Positions 1-8,873 of a stretch of 64,000 nt of DNA are shown here, piece after piece. How positions within the stretch are numbered: position 1 is the stretch's first letter; every line of letters begins with the position of its first letter. Source of the DNA: Bacillus chungangensis (lineage in GTDB: Bacteria; Bacillota; Bacilli; Bacillales; Bacillaceae_C); NCBI RefSeq assembly GCF_030812995.1, contig NZ_JAUSTT010000007.1, positions 1 through 64,000 on the forward strand, given 5' to 3'. The translations under genes were made by a program, and so were the position numbers. The notes beneath the pieces are model-generated. The model saw only the letters and a program-made list of their open reading frames with translations, ran no database searches and was not told where the DNA came from.

Positions 1-96
1 GCTTGGTAAATATAGATAGCTAACAAAAGTATCTAGTTCCCAAGAAGCTCCCACTTCAATCAGACCGCAAGGTCGATAAGTGGTGAGTAGTTCACC
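1..96 (+). mobile_element. Right end of an IS200/IS605-type element interrupting a levR-like gene
   Basis: Positions 46-88 fold into a two-tier hairpin: an outer CTCCCACTT/AAGTGG stem and an inner GACC-GCAA-GGTC stem with a GNRA tetraloop. The hairpin is followed by GTAGTTCAC, and then LevR coding sequence resumes at CTGTGCGG. This is the architecture of the 3' end (reRNA region) of TnpB-carrying IS605 elements, where the flank serves as the guide. A TAG at 88-90 closes the reading frame. The last 20 bases of the end recur inverted near 11418-11437. The body of the element lies outside the window, so the family call is an inference from structure. Confidence 0.6.
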
Positions 97-2331
97 TGTG
101 CGGACTATGCCCAAAATCCTGAATTATTAATGGGGCATGTTTTTGGGATTAAAAAAGGTGCATATACAGGCGCTTCTCAAGATGAGATTGGATTAGTAGA
201 ACAAGCGAATGGTGGAATTCTTTTTCTCGATGAAATCCATCGATTACCACCAGTAGGACAAGAAATGCTTTTTTATTTAATGGATAAAGGAGTATATAGA
301 CGATTAGGAGAGGCTGGAGTCGATCGGAAAGCACAAGTGATTTTAATCGGTGCGACAACAGAGTCCCTTGAAGAAACACTTTTGCCAACTTTACTGCGGC
401 GTTTTTCACTAAAGCTTACTGTTCCAGCATTAAGAGAGCGCTCCGAAAAAGAAAGAAAACGATTGCTTTATTTCTTTTTAGAAAGAGAGGCAAAAAAAAT
501 GGGAGTGCCTCTATTTATCACTGCTGATTGTCGAGAAGGATTTCTTCAATATGCATGTACGGGAAATATTGGGCAATTAAAAAGTGATATTCAAATTTCT
601 TGTGCTCGTGCATTTTTACGGTATATTCAGCAGAATGGAACAGAAGTGACGATTAAAAAGCAAGATTTGCCGTCTTATGTGACGAGCAGCTTGATGCCTG
701 AAAAAGAAATGATTGCGGATGAACAAAAAATCTTAACCTCTCCTTTCAATGAGACATATCCATTTCCCAATATTTATTCACAGATTAAAGGTGCATCCAG
801 CGAAAATTCATCCCCGAAAAATGATCAGCTGCAAGCCATTGTTGAACATTATATCAATGAATTAAAAGAGAGTTCTGAAAAGCGAGCGGAGGCTGAGCCA
901 GCTTGGGCTCGATTTATTGATCATGATATATTAGAAGCCCTTAGAGAGGCCGCATTTTATTTTAAAAATGAATTTCCTTTTGACTATCACATGAAGCACT
1001 TGGTCATTATTGGCATGCATTTACAAGCTTTTCGAAAACATTTATTAGATGGAGAGCGGACTCAGCGGCTCCCTCTTCATGATGTAGCCAAACCAATTTA
1101 TCGAGAAGCAGCTCAAAGGCTGGCTGACTTTTTACAAGAAAGAATCCATCTGCACTTGCCGCGAGAAGAAGTTGAGTTGATTGCGCATTTCTTTGCACCA
1201 CAAGAGGATGGAAAAAGAGAAAGACGCAGCGTTGCTATTTTGGTCGCTACCCACGGTGATTCTACTGCTAGTTCAATGGCATCAGTTACAAATTATTTAT
1301 TAGGAAACCAGGTGATTCATGCCATTGATATGCCATTAAATGAACCTACAAGTGTTACTTATCATCGGCTATTTAAAAAGATAGAACAGATTCATCAAGG
1401 TTCAGGTGTTCTGATGCTTGTAGATATTGGCTCACTCGTAACAATAGGGGATACGCTGAAAAAAGATCTAGGCATTCAAATTATGACGCTTGCCAATGTG
1501 AATTTGCCGATGGTGATTGAAGCAGGAAGAAAATCACTGATAAAGGAAAATGAATTAGAGTCTGTTTTTGAAGCAACTAAAAAAGCCTTTTTAACGCTTG
1601 CACCAGAAAGACAGCGTGGAGGTTATCATAAAAAAAAGCAGCGCTTAATTGCAACGGTTTGTTTTACTGGGGAAGGGACGGCGCAATTACTGCAAGACTG
1701 GCTGGAAAAACAGTTAGTTGAAACAGATTGTGATGTTGTTATTAAAGCAATCCGGATTGATCCTGTCAGTCGTGACGCAAGTATCCTTCTAAAACTTAAA
1801 GAACAATATGAGTTGATCGGTGTTGTCGGAACCGTTCCTGTAGAAATAGATGGTATTGCTTTTATTCCAGCATGGGAATTGCTGCAGGAAGATGGAAAGA
1901 CGCGGCTTCATCATTTATTGGAATTTTCTCGTCCACCCGAGAAAGAAGAGGACAGTGATATACAAATCGAGGAAATACCTATTCTTGTTGAACAAGGATT
2001 AAGTCAAATTGTTCATTGTCTTAATCCAAAATTGCTTTGTCAGCTTTTAAAGACCCATCTACCTTCCATAAAAGCGGCCTATCATTGGGATATCAACCGT
2101 GAGCTTGGGATGTGGATGCATATAGGCAGCGTCGTCGATCAAATGATTCAATCAGAGCTCGAAAATGGTGTTATCTCTCTTCACAGAGATAATGATGTTC
2201 AAACTGTCAAAACAACGGAGACAGATAGCGGAATATGGCGGCCTTTATTTCAGGCGATTGAAGAGAATTTTCATATTATCATTCCAGAAACAATTCAAAT
2301 GGAGCTGATTGCTTTAGGAATGGCACAGTAA
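97..2331 (+). pseudogene. LevR-like sigma-54 activator with PTS domains, 5'-truncated
   Basis: The translation resembles the intact LevR-type protein encoded at 17346-20015, but homology starts abruptly at the Cys-Ala-Asp-Tyr of the AAA+ domain. The winged helix and Walker A motif are therefore missing. What remains has the GAYTGA loop that contacts sigma-54, Walker B ([12 protein letters not shown]), a first PRD, a mannose-type EIIA-like domain with THGDSTASS (about residue 373 from the ATG at 130), a GatB-like domain with VCFTGEG and a terminal PRD. An ORF runs from the ATG at 130, but without nucleotide binding a start there should not give a working activator. Its natural target would be the PTS operon downstream. 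Precise excision of the upstream element would restore the frame. Confidence 0.85.
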
Positions 2332-2336
2332 TTGCT
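2321..2336 (+). promoter_or_regulatory. Sigma-54 (-24/-12) promoter, first copy
   Basis: TGGCAC-AGTAA-TTGCT matches the sigma-54 consensus TGGCAC-N5-TTGCW exactly. It overlaps the last codons and stop of the levR-like gene. About 40 bases of following sequence are a diverged copy of the region after the promoter at 3020. No gene start follows directly, so it may be a dead duplicate, or it may drive a long leader through the inserted element. Confidence 0.6.
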
Positions 2337-2541
2337 AGAGAAGAATGATTGTGAGAGACTGATGAAATTGACGAATAATGGAAAGTAAAAGAGGGCATTC
2401 ATTCAACGGCCTAATGATATTCTTATCATATACCCTATTAATTAATGTAAGGAGATGAGCAGCCATTCCAATTAGTATATTAGAAAACGTATACGAAGCT
2501 TCTGTATTACTGCTAGTCTTATGTTCATTTTTTTATTTTAT

Positions 2542-2693
2542 CCCACATCTAACTGGCAGTAAGACCCCCACCTCAAGATTTAAGAGGAATCGAAGTCTAG
2601 GTGGGGGATAACTGCCAGTAAATGTCCGATTGGTTCAACTAACCATGAGTGGGGGATGAGAGAAAACCCCCACTCATGGAAGTTTCACTTTAT
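2542..2693 (+). mobile_element. Palindromic IS605-type mini-element, copy A (short class)
   Basis: Inserted after TTTAT (2537-2541) and ending in CACTTTAT. It has a left hairpin (CTGGCAGT/ACTGCCAG enclosing CCCCCACCT/AGGTGGGGG) and a right hairpin (CCATGAGTGGGGG / CCCCCACTCATGG around a loop of ATGAGAGAAAA). It encodes no protein. Copies B, C and E have the same layout. Subterminal hairpins and a T-rich target are hallmarks of IS200/IS605 derivatives. Confidence 0.75.
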
Positions 2694-2937
2694 ACAGCTA
2701 AGAAGAATGAAAAGAAAGAAAACTTTCTCTTTTTGAATTTACAATGTATATGGTCATTCAACTTGCATATTTTCTTTGGGCAGGCAGTTCTCTTCTTATC
2801 ATTTTGTCAACATAAAAATGGAATAATCATGTCATTAGGGTCTGCCCTAAAAGTTAAACAAATAGACTTTGGATCAGTCCTTTTTCATATGATCATTCCA
2901 TTAGAGTTGGCTGAAAAATAGCGTTTTATAAACATAT

Positions 2938-2988
2938 CAAGTGTGCAATGTGTGCAGATATTCATTTTGCACACTTTTTTTTGTTGCA
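2938..2988 (+). terminator. Rho-independent terminator
   Basis: The stem AAGTGTGCAA / TTTGCACACTT is followed by a run of eight T. It probably once closed the levR-like transcript and lies just upstream of the second sigma-54 promoter. Confidence 0.7.
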
Positions 2989-3019
2989 AAAAAGCAGCAG
3001 CCATGCGGTGTCATCATGT

Positions 3020-3035
3020 TGGCACAGTAATTGCT
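3020..3035 (+). promoter_or_regulatory. Sigma-54 (-24/-12) promoter of the PTS operon
   Basis: TGGCAC-AGTAA-TTGCT is a perfect -24/-12 element, with the first PTS-operon start codon about 55 bases downstream. LevR-family activators act on sigma-54 promoters, so this is the expected target of the levR-like gene upstream. Confidence 0.85.
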
Positions 3036-3090
3036 AGTAAGGATGTTTGTGAGAGACTTTTTCATTTAATAAAGAAGGGAGGTTACTGAA

Positions 3091-3318
3091 ATGAGTCGTT
3101 TTGCTAAACTTTATGTAATCGTTTTTTCCGTTATTTGGATTGGTTTTGGCCTACTTTGTGTCATTCAGAAAAAACCAGCTGGATTAACGGTGCTGCTTTT
3201 CGGTATTGCTTTTTCTGTCGTTTTTTTCTTTGCTACATGGTTTAGTCAATGGGTGTTATGCAATTATCAGAAAGTTGATCGACAAAGCAAAGAAATAGCA
3301 GCTCAATTAAAGAATTAG
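3091..3318 (+). CDS. Small membrane protein, first gene of the PTS operon
   Basis: 75 aa with two predicted membrane helices (about residues 6-25 and 29-55) and a charged C-terminal tail. The start is set by GGGAGG eight bases upstream. It is the first gene behind the sigma-54 promoter and is followed 58 bases later by the EIIB gene, so it is presumably co-transcribed with the transporter. I do not recognise the family. A role as an accessory to the PTS permease is only an inference from position. Confidence 0.7.
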   Translation: MSRFAKLYVIVFSVIWIGFGLLCVIQKKPAGLTVLLFGIAFSVVFFFATWFSQWVLCNYQKVDRQSKEIAAQLKN

Positions 3319-3376
3319 TAAGTAGACTTTAAAAAAGGAAGCATCTCTCACAAAATAAAAGTTGGAGGAAAAAAAA

Positions 3377-3694
3377 ATGAGTGAACAGATTAAATTAATT
3401 ATTTTATGCAGTTGGGGAGCAACTTCTAGCCAATTAGCCAAAAAAGTACAGGAAGCAGCAAGCAAACGAAATCTCAATGTCATTGCAGATGCAGGAGGCA
3501 CCGGAGAATTTAAGAAAAAAGCAAAAGATTACCATGTTGCTCTCCTGGAGCCGCAAGTTCGCCATTTAAAAAAAGAAATGACAAAAGTAGCAGAGGAATA
3601 TGGTGTTCCAATTGATCTTGTCGAACAAAGAGCCTTTGCATTAATGGACGGAGATAAAGTGCTTGATCAAGTGTTGAAATTGCTCGAAAAATAA
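3377..3694 (+). CDS. PTS lactose/cellobiose-type EIIB component
   Basis: 105 aa from the ATG at 3377, chosen because GGAGG lies at 3364-3368 (an in-frame TTG at 3362 precedes that site). The N-terminal ILCSWGATSSQLAKK carries the phospho-accepting Cys of the lactose/chitobiose EIIB family. The protein passes phosphate from EIIA to the sugar during transport by the EIIC encoded next. It sits in an operon of small membrane protein, EIIB, EIIC and EIIA. The substrate is unknown; the family covers cellobiose, chitobiose, lactose and other beta-linked sugars. Confidence 0.9.
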   Translation: MSEQIKLIILCSWGATSSQLAKKVQEAASKRNLNVIADAGGTGEFKKKAKDYHVALLEPQVRHLKKEMTKVAEEYGVPIDLVEQRAFALMDGDKVLDQVLKLLEK

Positions 3695-3711
3695 TCGGGG
3701 AGGAATAAAAA

Positions 3712-5010
3712 ATGAATGCTGTTCAATTTCTTGAAGATCGTTTGATGGGGCCTTTAAGTAGATTTGCACAAAACATTTATTTACAATCAATTCGTGATGC
3801 CTTTGTCATTTTTGCCTTGCCAGTTATTTTAACAGGAGCGATCTTTCTTATTATTGCTAATCCTCCAACTACCATTGATTGGGGAATCATTCATGCGTGG
3901 GAAAGAGGTATTGCTCCCATTCAAGCTCAAATTATGTTCCCGTTTCAATTAACGTTTGGTATCATGGCCTTGACTGTTGCTTTTGGTGTCGGATACAGCC
4001 TAGCTGAGAGGCGAGATATTGACTCTGTCATGGCTGGCATTCTTTCGATGTTAGCGTTTTTAATGACGACATTCCCAGTCACTGACATTACGCAAGTGCC
4101 ATTCGGAGAAATTTTAGATTATTTAGGTGGACAAGGTTTATTTGTTGCAATTTTGCTAGGGATTATGACAACAGAGTTGATGGCTTTTTTTATTAAGAAA
4201 GGCTTTGCTTTTGAAATGCCGGCAGGAGTACCGCCATATGTGATGAGGACTTTTCGCGCACTTGTTCCATTTATGGTGATCCTTCCACTTGTGTGGGCAA
4301 TGGAGTGGATTGTGTGGTCTAACTTTGGGATCACGATTCCACAAGCAGTCTTAAATATTTTTAAACCGCTTGTCTCAGCATCAAACTCCTATTTTGCGGC
4401 AATTGGTATGAGTTTGCTGATGATGATCCTATGGTCTATGGGGATTCACGGGATGAATGTTGTATCTTCTGTTGCTTATCCTTTTTGGATGAGTCAGCTT
4501 GCCCAAAACGCAGATGCTATTAGTGCAGGGAAACAAGCAACTGGTATCGTAACAGAACCGTTTTTTCATATGTTTACACATATTGGCGGGTCTGGGGTTA
4601 CATTAGGATTAGTCATTTTCATGTTATTTTCAGCTTCCAAACAGATAAAACAAGTTGGTAAAACAAGCTTAATACCATCTATTTTTAATATTAATGAACC
4701 AGTTATTTTTGGATTGCCAATTGTATTAAACCCGATACTGATTATTCCATTTATTTTAGCTCCAACAGTTATTGTGACATTGAATTATATTTTATTCGCA
4801 ACCGGAATCTTACCGCCAGTAGTCATTCAGCCTCCATTTACAGTCCCGATTTTTATAGGTGGTTTCATTGCGACTGGGGGATCTGTTTTCGCTGGTTTCA
4901 TACAAATTGTAAACGTCGTTATTGCCGCTCTTATTTACTTGCCATTCTTTAAACGTTATGAAAAAACACTTGTCAAACAGGAGCAGGAAGCTGCTGCTTC
5001 TGAAGCATAA
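3712..5010 (+). CDS. PTS lactose/cellobiose-type EIIC permease
   Basis: 432 aa, the normal length for the CelB/LicC family, with about ten hydrophobic segments. Typical features include the FNINEPVIFGLPIVLNP stretch near residues 324-340, which is the conserved substrate-site region of this family. It translocates a phosphorylated disaccharide across the membrane with EIIB and EIIA. RBS GGGGAGG precedes the ATG. It is paralogous to the EIIC at 20706-22010. No hydrolase is linked to this operon, so the substrate cannot be fixed. Confidence 0.92.
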   Translation: MNAVQFLEDRLMGPLSRFAQNIYLQSIRDAFVIFALPVILTGAIFLIIANPPTTIDWGIIHAWERGIAPIQAQIMFPFQLTFGIMALTVAFGVGYSLAERRDIDSVMAGILSMLAFLMTTFPVTDITQVPFGEILDYLGGQGLFVAILLGIMTTELMAFFIKKGFAFEMPAGVPPYVMRTFRALVPFMVILPLVWAMEWIVWSNFGITIPQAVLNIFKPLVSASNSYFAAIGMSLLMMILWSMGIHGMNVVSSVAYPFWMSQLAQNADAISAGKQATGIVTEPFFHMFTHIGGSGVTLGLVIFMLFSASKQIKQVGKTSLIPSIFNINEPVIFGLPIVLNPILIIPFILAPTVIVTLNYILFATGILPPVVIQPPFTVPIFIGGFIATGGSVFAGFIQIVNVVIAALIYLPFFKRYEKTLVKQEQEAAASEA

Positions 5011-5046
5011 AATATAGAAAGCACATTGAAAATGAGGTGATTTGCA

Positions 5047-5397
5047 ATGAGTTATGAAGATACATCATTTCAACTTATATTACATGGCGGAAATGCTCGT
5101 GGAGAAGCCTACGAAGCACTTGACGCCGCCGAAGCATTTGATTTTGAATTAGCTGAAAAACATTTGGAAGCAGCAGAAAAGGAATTTGTAGAAGGACACA
5201 AATGGCAAACGAAGCTTATTCAGAGAGACAATAAAGAGGATGAACCGAACTTTTTGATGATCCATGCACAGGACCATTTAATGACAGCACAGGCGGAATT
5301 AAACTTGATTAAGCGCCAAATAGAAAGTTATCGCCTGATAAAAAAAATGGAACAACGCATTGCAGTATTAGAAAAACACTGTGCTGCTGAAAAATAG
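5047..5397 (+). CDS. PTS lactose/cellobiose-type EIIA component
   Basis: 116 aa, helical EIIA of the LacF/CelC family. The conserved HGGNARGEAYEAL start and the HAQDHLMTAQ motif (about residue 76) containing the phosphorylated His are visible. It takes phosphate from HPr and hands it to EIIB. The start follows GAGGTG. It is the last gene of the sigma-54 operon; the next transcript begins at about 5470 with its own promoter. Confidence 0.9.
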   Translation: MSYEDTSFQLILHGGNARGEAYEALDAAEAFDFELAEKHLEAAEKEFVEGHKWQTKLIQRDNKEDEPNFLMIHAQDHLMTAQAELNLIKRQIESYRLIKKMEQRIAVLEKHCAAEK

Positions 5398-5433
5398 GAA
5401 ACTCCTTATATCATGATAATTATTGGTTTCATT

Positions 5434-5462
5434 TTGCAATTAAAGTAGAGATACGTTATGAT
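5434..5462 (+). promoter_or_regulatory. SigmaA promoter of the antiterminator-EIICB operon
   Basis: TTGCAA (5434-5439), a 17-base spacer and TATGAT (5457-5462). Transcription would start near 5469, just before the antiterminator target RNA. Confidence 0.65.
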
Positions 5463-5480
5463 AGAATGAAATAAAATAGT

Positions 5481-5566
5481 GATCACATGTTACTGATTCG
5501 ACCAGGCATGGTGAAACTTTACAAAAGTGTTTCTACGCTTTTGTTTCGTTCACCGTGCCTTTTTTG
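5481..5566 (+). promoter_or_regulatory. RAT antiterminator / terminator switch (GlcT type)
   Basis: The stretch around CATGTTACTGATTCGACC followed by AGGCATG closely resembles the ribonucleic antiterminator of ptsG leaders bound by GlcT. It overlaps the left arm of a terminator (AGGCATGGTGAA pairing with TTCACCGTGCCT, then six T). The two folds exclude each other, so binding of the downstream antiterminator should permit read-through. Sequence match and position are seen; the mechanism is that of the BglG/GlcT family. Confidence 0.75.
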
Positions 5567-5726
5567 TTTGTCACGTGCAAGTTACAAACTCGTTAGGCTA
5601 TTGTATTGGCCTAGAATCTTACGAGAAGAAATGAGGGATTTTCATAGAGCTGGAGAAATCATGAAGTTAATAAGAAATACCTAGTTCTTTGCTTATATCT
5701 AGGTGAGAGAGCAAGGGGTGATGCAA

Positions 5727-6557
5727 TTGAAGATTAAAAAAATCTTGAATAACAATGCTGTCGTTGTAATGAGTGGGCAATTGGAGAAGATTGCGATTGG
5801 TTCTGGCATCGCTTTTCATAAAAAGAAAAATGACCTCATTAATCCTAATAAGGTGGAAAAGATGTTTGTGATGGAAGAACATGATAAATTTCAGCAGCTG
5901 CTTCTCCAAGTTCCAGAAGAGCACTTTACTTTGTCGGAGGACATTATTTCCTATGCTGAAATGAAGCTGGGTTGTAAGTTAAACAATCATATTCATATTG
6001 CTTTAACTGATCATTTGTCATTTGCAATTGAGCGAGCTAAAGAAGGCATTCATTTGCGAAATAAACTGCTTCATGAAATCAAAGTACTTTATAAAAAAGA
6101 ATTTTCCATTGGTACATGGGCGCTTCATCGTGTGAAAGAAAAACTTGACGTGCACATGCCTATTGATGAAGCCGCCTACATAGCACTTCATCTGCATACA
6201 GCAAAGCTTCCTGAAGGCAATATGCAGCAAACAGTCCGGCAAACAACGATTATTAGCGACATGGTTCGAGCTATAAGTGAATACTTGCAAATTGAAATCG
6301 AAGATGATGACATTGCCTATCAAAGACTCATCACTCACTTGCGCTTTGTCATTACACGGTCTGATCACATAGAACTGCATACAATGGACAAAGAAATGTT
6401 AGACATGATCAAGAAAAAATTTCCTGTTAGTTTTCGCTGTTCCCAGGAGGTGGCCCGCTTATTAAAGCGTGATTTTGCCATACAGCTTCCTGTTCAAGAA
6501 CTGGGGTTTATTGCTCTTCATATTGAACGTTTACAGAAGCGCTCGAATGAAGATTAA
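5727..6557 (+). CDS. BglG/GlcT-family transcription antiterminator
   Basis: 276 aa. I set the start at the TTG at 5727 because AAGGGG lies eight bases upstream and the protein then begins MKIKKILNNNAVV, the standard start of the co-antiterminator RNA-binding domain. An in-frame ATG at 5721 is too close to that site. Residues 1-55 bind RNA. Two PRD domains follow (about 65-165 and 170-275) with conserved histidines (DHLSFAIERA, ALHLHTAKL, TRSDHIELH, ALHIERLQ) that are phosphorylated by the PTS. It lies between the RAT switch and a GlcNAc-type EIICB, so it probably controls its own operon. Confidence 0.88.
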   Translation: MKIKKILNNNAVVVMSGQLEKIAIGSGIAFHKKKNDLINPNKVEKMFVMEEHDKFQQLLLQVPEEHFTLSEDIISYAEMKLGCKLNNHIHIALTDHLSFAIERAKEGIHLRNKLLHEIKVLYKKEFSIGTWALHRVKEKLDVHMPIDEAAYIALHLHTAKLPEGNMQQTVRQTTIISDMVRAISEYLQIEIEDDDIAYQRLITHLRFVITRSDHIELHTMDKEMLDMIKKKFPVSFRCSQEVARLLKRDFAIQLPVQELGFIALHIERLQKRSNED

Positions 6558-6590
6558 TGCAACATTAAAATGAAGATGGAGGTATGGATG

Positions 6591-7973
6591 ATGTTAGGTT
6601 ATCTTCAAAGACTTGGTAAATCATTGATGCTGCCTATCGCAGTATTGCCAGCAGCTGCATTATTGCTGCGGCTAGGGCAAGATGATTTATTAGATATTCC
6701 AGTAATGGCCCAGGCTGGTGATGCTCTCTTTAAAAATTTGGCATTGCTATTTGCGTTAGGAATTGCCATTGGGTTATCAAAAGATGGCAGCGGGGCTGCT
6801 GCTTTATCTGGTGCCATCGGTTATTTAGTTCTCACATATGTATTGGCAGCCATAGATGAAAATATTGATATGGGCGTATTAGGAGGGTTTATAACCGGAA
6901 TTATATCGGGTCATCTGTACAATCGCTTTCATACAATTAAACTGCCAGATTGGCTTGGATTTTTCGGTGGGAAACGGTTTGTTCCCATTATTACCTCGAT
7001 TACAATGATGATCGTTGGGGTTCTTTTCGGATTTGTCTGGCCGCCAATCCAAGAATTTATCAATTCAATCGGAGAGTGGATTATTGGAGCTGGCGCACTA
7101 GGAGCGGGAGTATATGGTCTCTTAAACCGGCTGTTGATACCTCTAGGACTTCATCATGTCATCAATACGTTAGTATGGTTTGTTTTTGGTGAATATAACG
7201 GGCAGACAGGGGATATTGCTCGTTTCTTTGAAGGCGATCCAACTGCTGGAACGTTTATGACAGGTTTTTTCCCGATTATGATGTTTGCATTGCCAGCGGC
7301 AGCGTTTGCGATGATTCTCGCTGCTAAAAAAGAAAATCGCAAGCTTATATCAGGCATGCTGATTGGTCTTGCTTTCACTTCCTTTTTAACAGGTGTGACA
7401 GAGCCGATTGAATTTATGTTTATGTTTCTATCGCCATTGTTGTATATCATTCATGCCTTATTAACTGGGTTATCAATGGGATTAGCAGCAATGTTTGGCA
7501 TAAAGAGCGGCTTCGGTTTTTCAGCCGGAGCAATTGACTACTTGCTTAACCTGGGGATCGCAACAAAACCACTGCTTATTATTCCGATTGGGCTTATCTA
7601 TGCAGCTGTCTACTTTATCATTTTTTATTTCTTAATTGTGAAATTGGATTTAAAAACGCCGGGCCGTGGGGACGATGATGAGTTCCTTATGGACGTGGAT
7701 GCTGATAATGAGGTTGCGGCGGGCAGCGGCCTATCAAAATATCAATCTCTTTCTGTTCGTTATTTAGCTGCGCTTGGCGGCAAAGAAAATGTCACTTCTA
7801 TCGATAATTGTGTAACGAGATTACGATTAAAAGTAAAGGATGCCGATCGTGTGGATGAACCGGAACTTAAACGACTAGGTGCACGGGCAGTTGTAAAATT
7901 AAGCAAGACAGATATTCAAGTGGTTATAGGGACAGATGTGGAGTTTATTGCAAATGAATTAAAGAAATATTGA
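6591..7973 (+). CDS. nagP: PTS N-acetylglucosamine-type EIICB transporter
   Basis: 460 aa from the ATG at 6591, with GGAGG eight bases upstream (the adjacent in-frame ATG at 6588 is also possible). It has an EIIC membrane domain up to about residue 360 with GGKRFVPI and TGVTEPIEFMFMF, typical of the glucose/GlcNAc superfamily. The C-terminal EIIB domain carries the phospho-Cys in SIDNCVTRLRL. No EIIA domain is fused, so a general GlcNAc/glucose EIIA must act in trans. The EIIC sequence looks more like NagP than PtsG, but glucose or glucosamine specificity is not excluded. Confidence 0.82.
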   Translation: MLGYLQRLGKSLMLPIAVLPAAALLLRLGQDDLLDIPVMAQAGDALFKNLALLFALGIAIGLSKDGSGAAALSGAIGYLVLTYVLAAIDENIDMGVLGGFITGIISGHLYNRFHTIKLPDWLGFFGGKRFVPIITSITMMIVGVLFGFVWPPIQEFINSIGEWIIGAGALGAGVYGLLNRLLIPLGLHHVINTLVWFVFGEYNGQTGDIARFFEGDPTAGTFMTGFFPIMMFALPAAAFAMILAAKKENRKLISGMLIGLAFTSFLTGVTEPIEFMFMFLSPLLYIIHALLTGLSMGLAAMFGIKSGFGFSAGAIDYLLNLGIATKPLLIIPIGLIYAAVYFIIFYFLIVKLDLKTPGRGDDDEFLMDVDADNEVAAGSGLSKYQSLSVRYLAALGGKENVTSIDNCVTRLRLKVKDADRVDEPELKRLGARAVVKLSKTDIQVVIGTDVEFIANELKKY

Positions 7974-8016
7974 ATATAACTAGAGGATAGTGATGTTCAT
8001 TAATGGGCAAGTAAGA

Positions 8017-8066
8017 GCCATCAATGGGGGAGATGAGAAACCCCCATTGATGGTCGTTTCACTTTT
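8017..8066 (+). mobile_element. Solo right-end hairpin of the palindromic element, copy H
   Basis: CCATCAATGGGGG / CCCCCATTGATGG stem with the loop AGATGAGAAA, then GTTTCACTTTTT. Stem bases differ from copy A in a paired way (ATCAAT/ATTGAT against ATGAGT/ACTCAT). The stop codon of fdhD on the minus strand lies inside its CACTTTT end. The left half of the element is absent. Confidence 0.65.
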
Positions 8067-8859
8067 TGTACGCTTGTATGACTCTTTGCGAATGTGTATA
8101 CACATTCAACCTCCTATTGCGAATAAAACCTACGGCTGTAATGCCAAGGTCATGGGCAAGATCAAGGGCAAGCGACGTTGGTGCTGATTTAGAAAGAATA
8201 ATGCCTGCACCGATTTTGGCTACTTTTAATAGAACTTCAGAGGAAATGCGGCCGCTAAAGACGATGACTTTATCACGGTGGGCAATATGATTGAGCAGGC
8301 AGCTGCCATAGATTTTATCGAGAGCATTGTGGCGGCCGATATCAGAATAGCCAACAAGCAGCTTTTCTGTAGAACAGAGAGCGGCGGTATGGACACCGCC
8401 GGTTAGTTGAAAATCGGCAGAAAAATGCTGCATTTGCTCCATTAAGTTGAAACATTGTTGAATGCTAATGGTTGTTTGACTCGTAATCGTTTTAGCTGTT
8501 CTAGCATCATTATGAAAATAAAATTGTCTGCTCTTCCCACAACAAGAACCGATAAACCGTTTTGAAAAAAACTCCTTGTTAATCGTTTGTTTTTGTACTA
8601 GCTCAACATATGCAAATCCCCGAGCTTCATCTATGGAAAGAGCATTAATTTCTTCAGGGCGGCGGATAAAACCTTCTGAAGCTAAAAAGCCGATGACTAG
8701 TTCTTTAAGATGAGTTGGCGTACAAACCATTGTCGCAAATTCATCGCCGTCAACGTAAATGGTGAAGGGGAACTCCACTGCAATTTCATCTGTTGCTTGT
8801 TTAAAGGAGTTTCCATCAAATTTCAGAATCTGTTTACTTCGTCTTATTGGATTGTCCAT
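8059..8859 (-). CDS. fdhD: Formate dehydrogenase accessory sulfurtransferase FdhD
   Basis: 266 aa. The family carries sulfur from IscS-type desulfurase to the molybdenum cofactor of formate dehydrogenases. The conserved GSCCGKSRQ stretch (residues about 103-111) holds the sulfur-binding cysteines, and TGGVHTAAL and VGYSDIGRHNALDK are family signatures. RBS AGGTGAG precedes the ATG. The gene starts 14 bases after the stop of the Fdh-type oxidoreductase on the same strand, so the two are one operon. Its last codons run into element end H, which supplies the TGA. Confidence 0.93.
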   Translation of the reverse strand: MDNPIRRSKQILKFDGNSFKQATDEIAVEFPFTIYVDGDEFATMVCTPTHLKELVIGFLASEGFIRRPEEINALSIDEARGFAYVELVQKQTINKEFFSKRFIGSCCGKSRQFYFHNDARTAKTITSQTTISIQQCFNLMEQMQHFSADFQLTGGVHTAALCSTEKLLVGYSDIGRHNALDKIYGSCLLNHIAHRDKVIVFSGRISSEVLLKVAKIGAGIILSKSAPTSLALDLAHDLGITAVGFIRNRRLNVYTHSQRVIQAYKK

Positions 8860-8873
8860 CGTCTCACCTATTT

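Larger units (their letters stand above)
2341..3019. other. Intergenic segment between duplicated sigma-54 promoters
   Basis: About 680 bases hold element copy A and the terminator hairpin at 2938-2988. Reading frames here (for example 2649-2921) run through the element hairpin and have no family signature, so I do not call a gene. Confidence 0.5.

Noticed and set aside
2649-2921. 90-aa frame on the plus strand
   Set aside because: Its first residues are encoded by element A's right hairpin, no family is recognisable and it has no ribosome binding site.
5487-5684. 65-aa plus-strand frame after the EIIA gene
   Set aside because: It covers the RAT/terminator leader and has no ribosome binding site.
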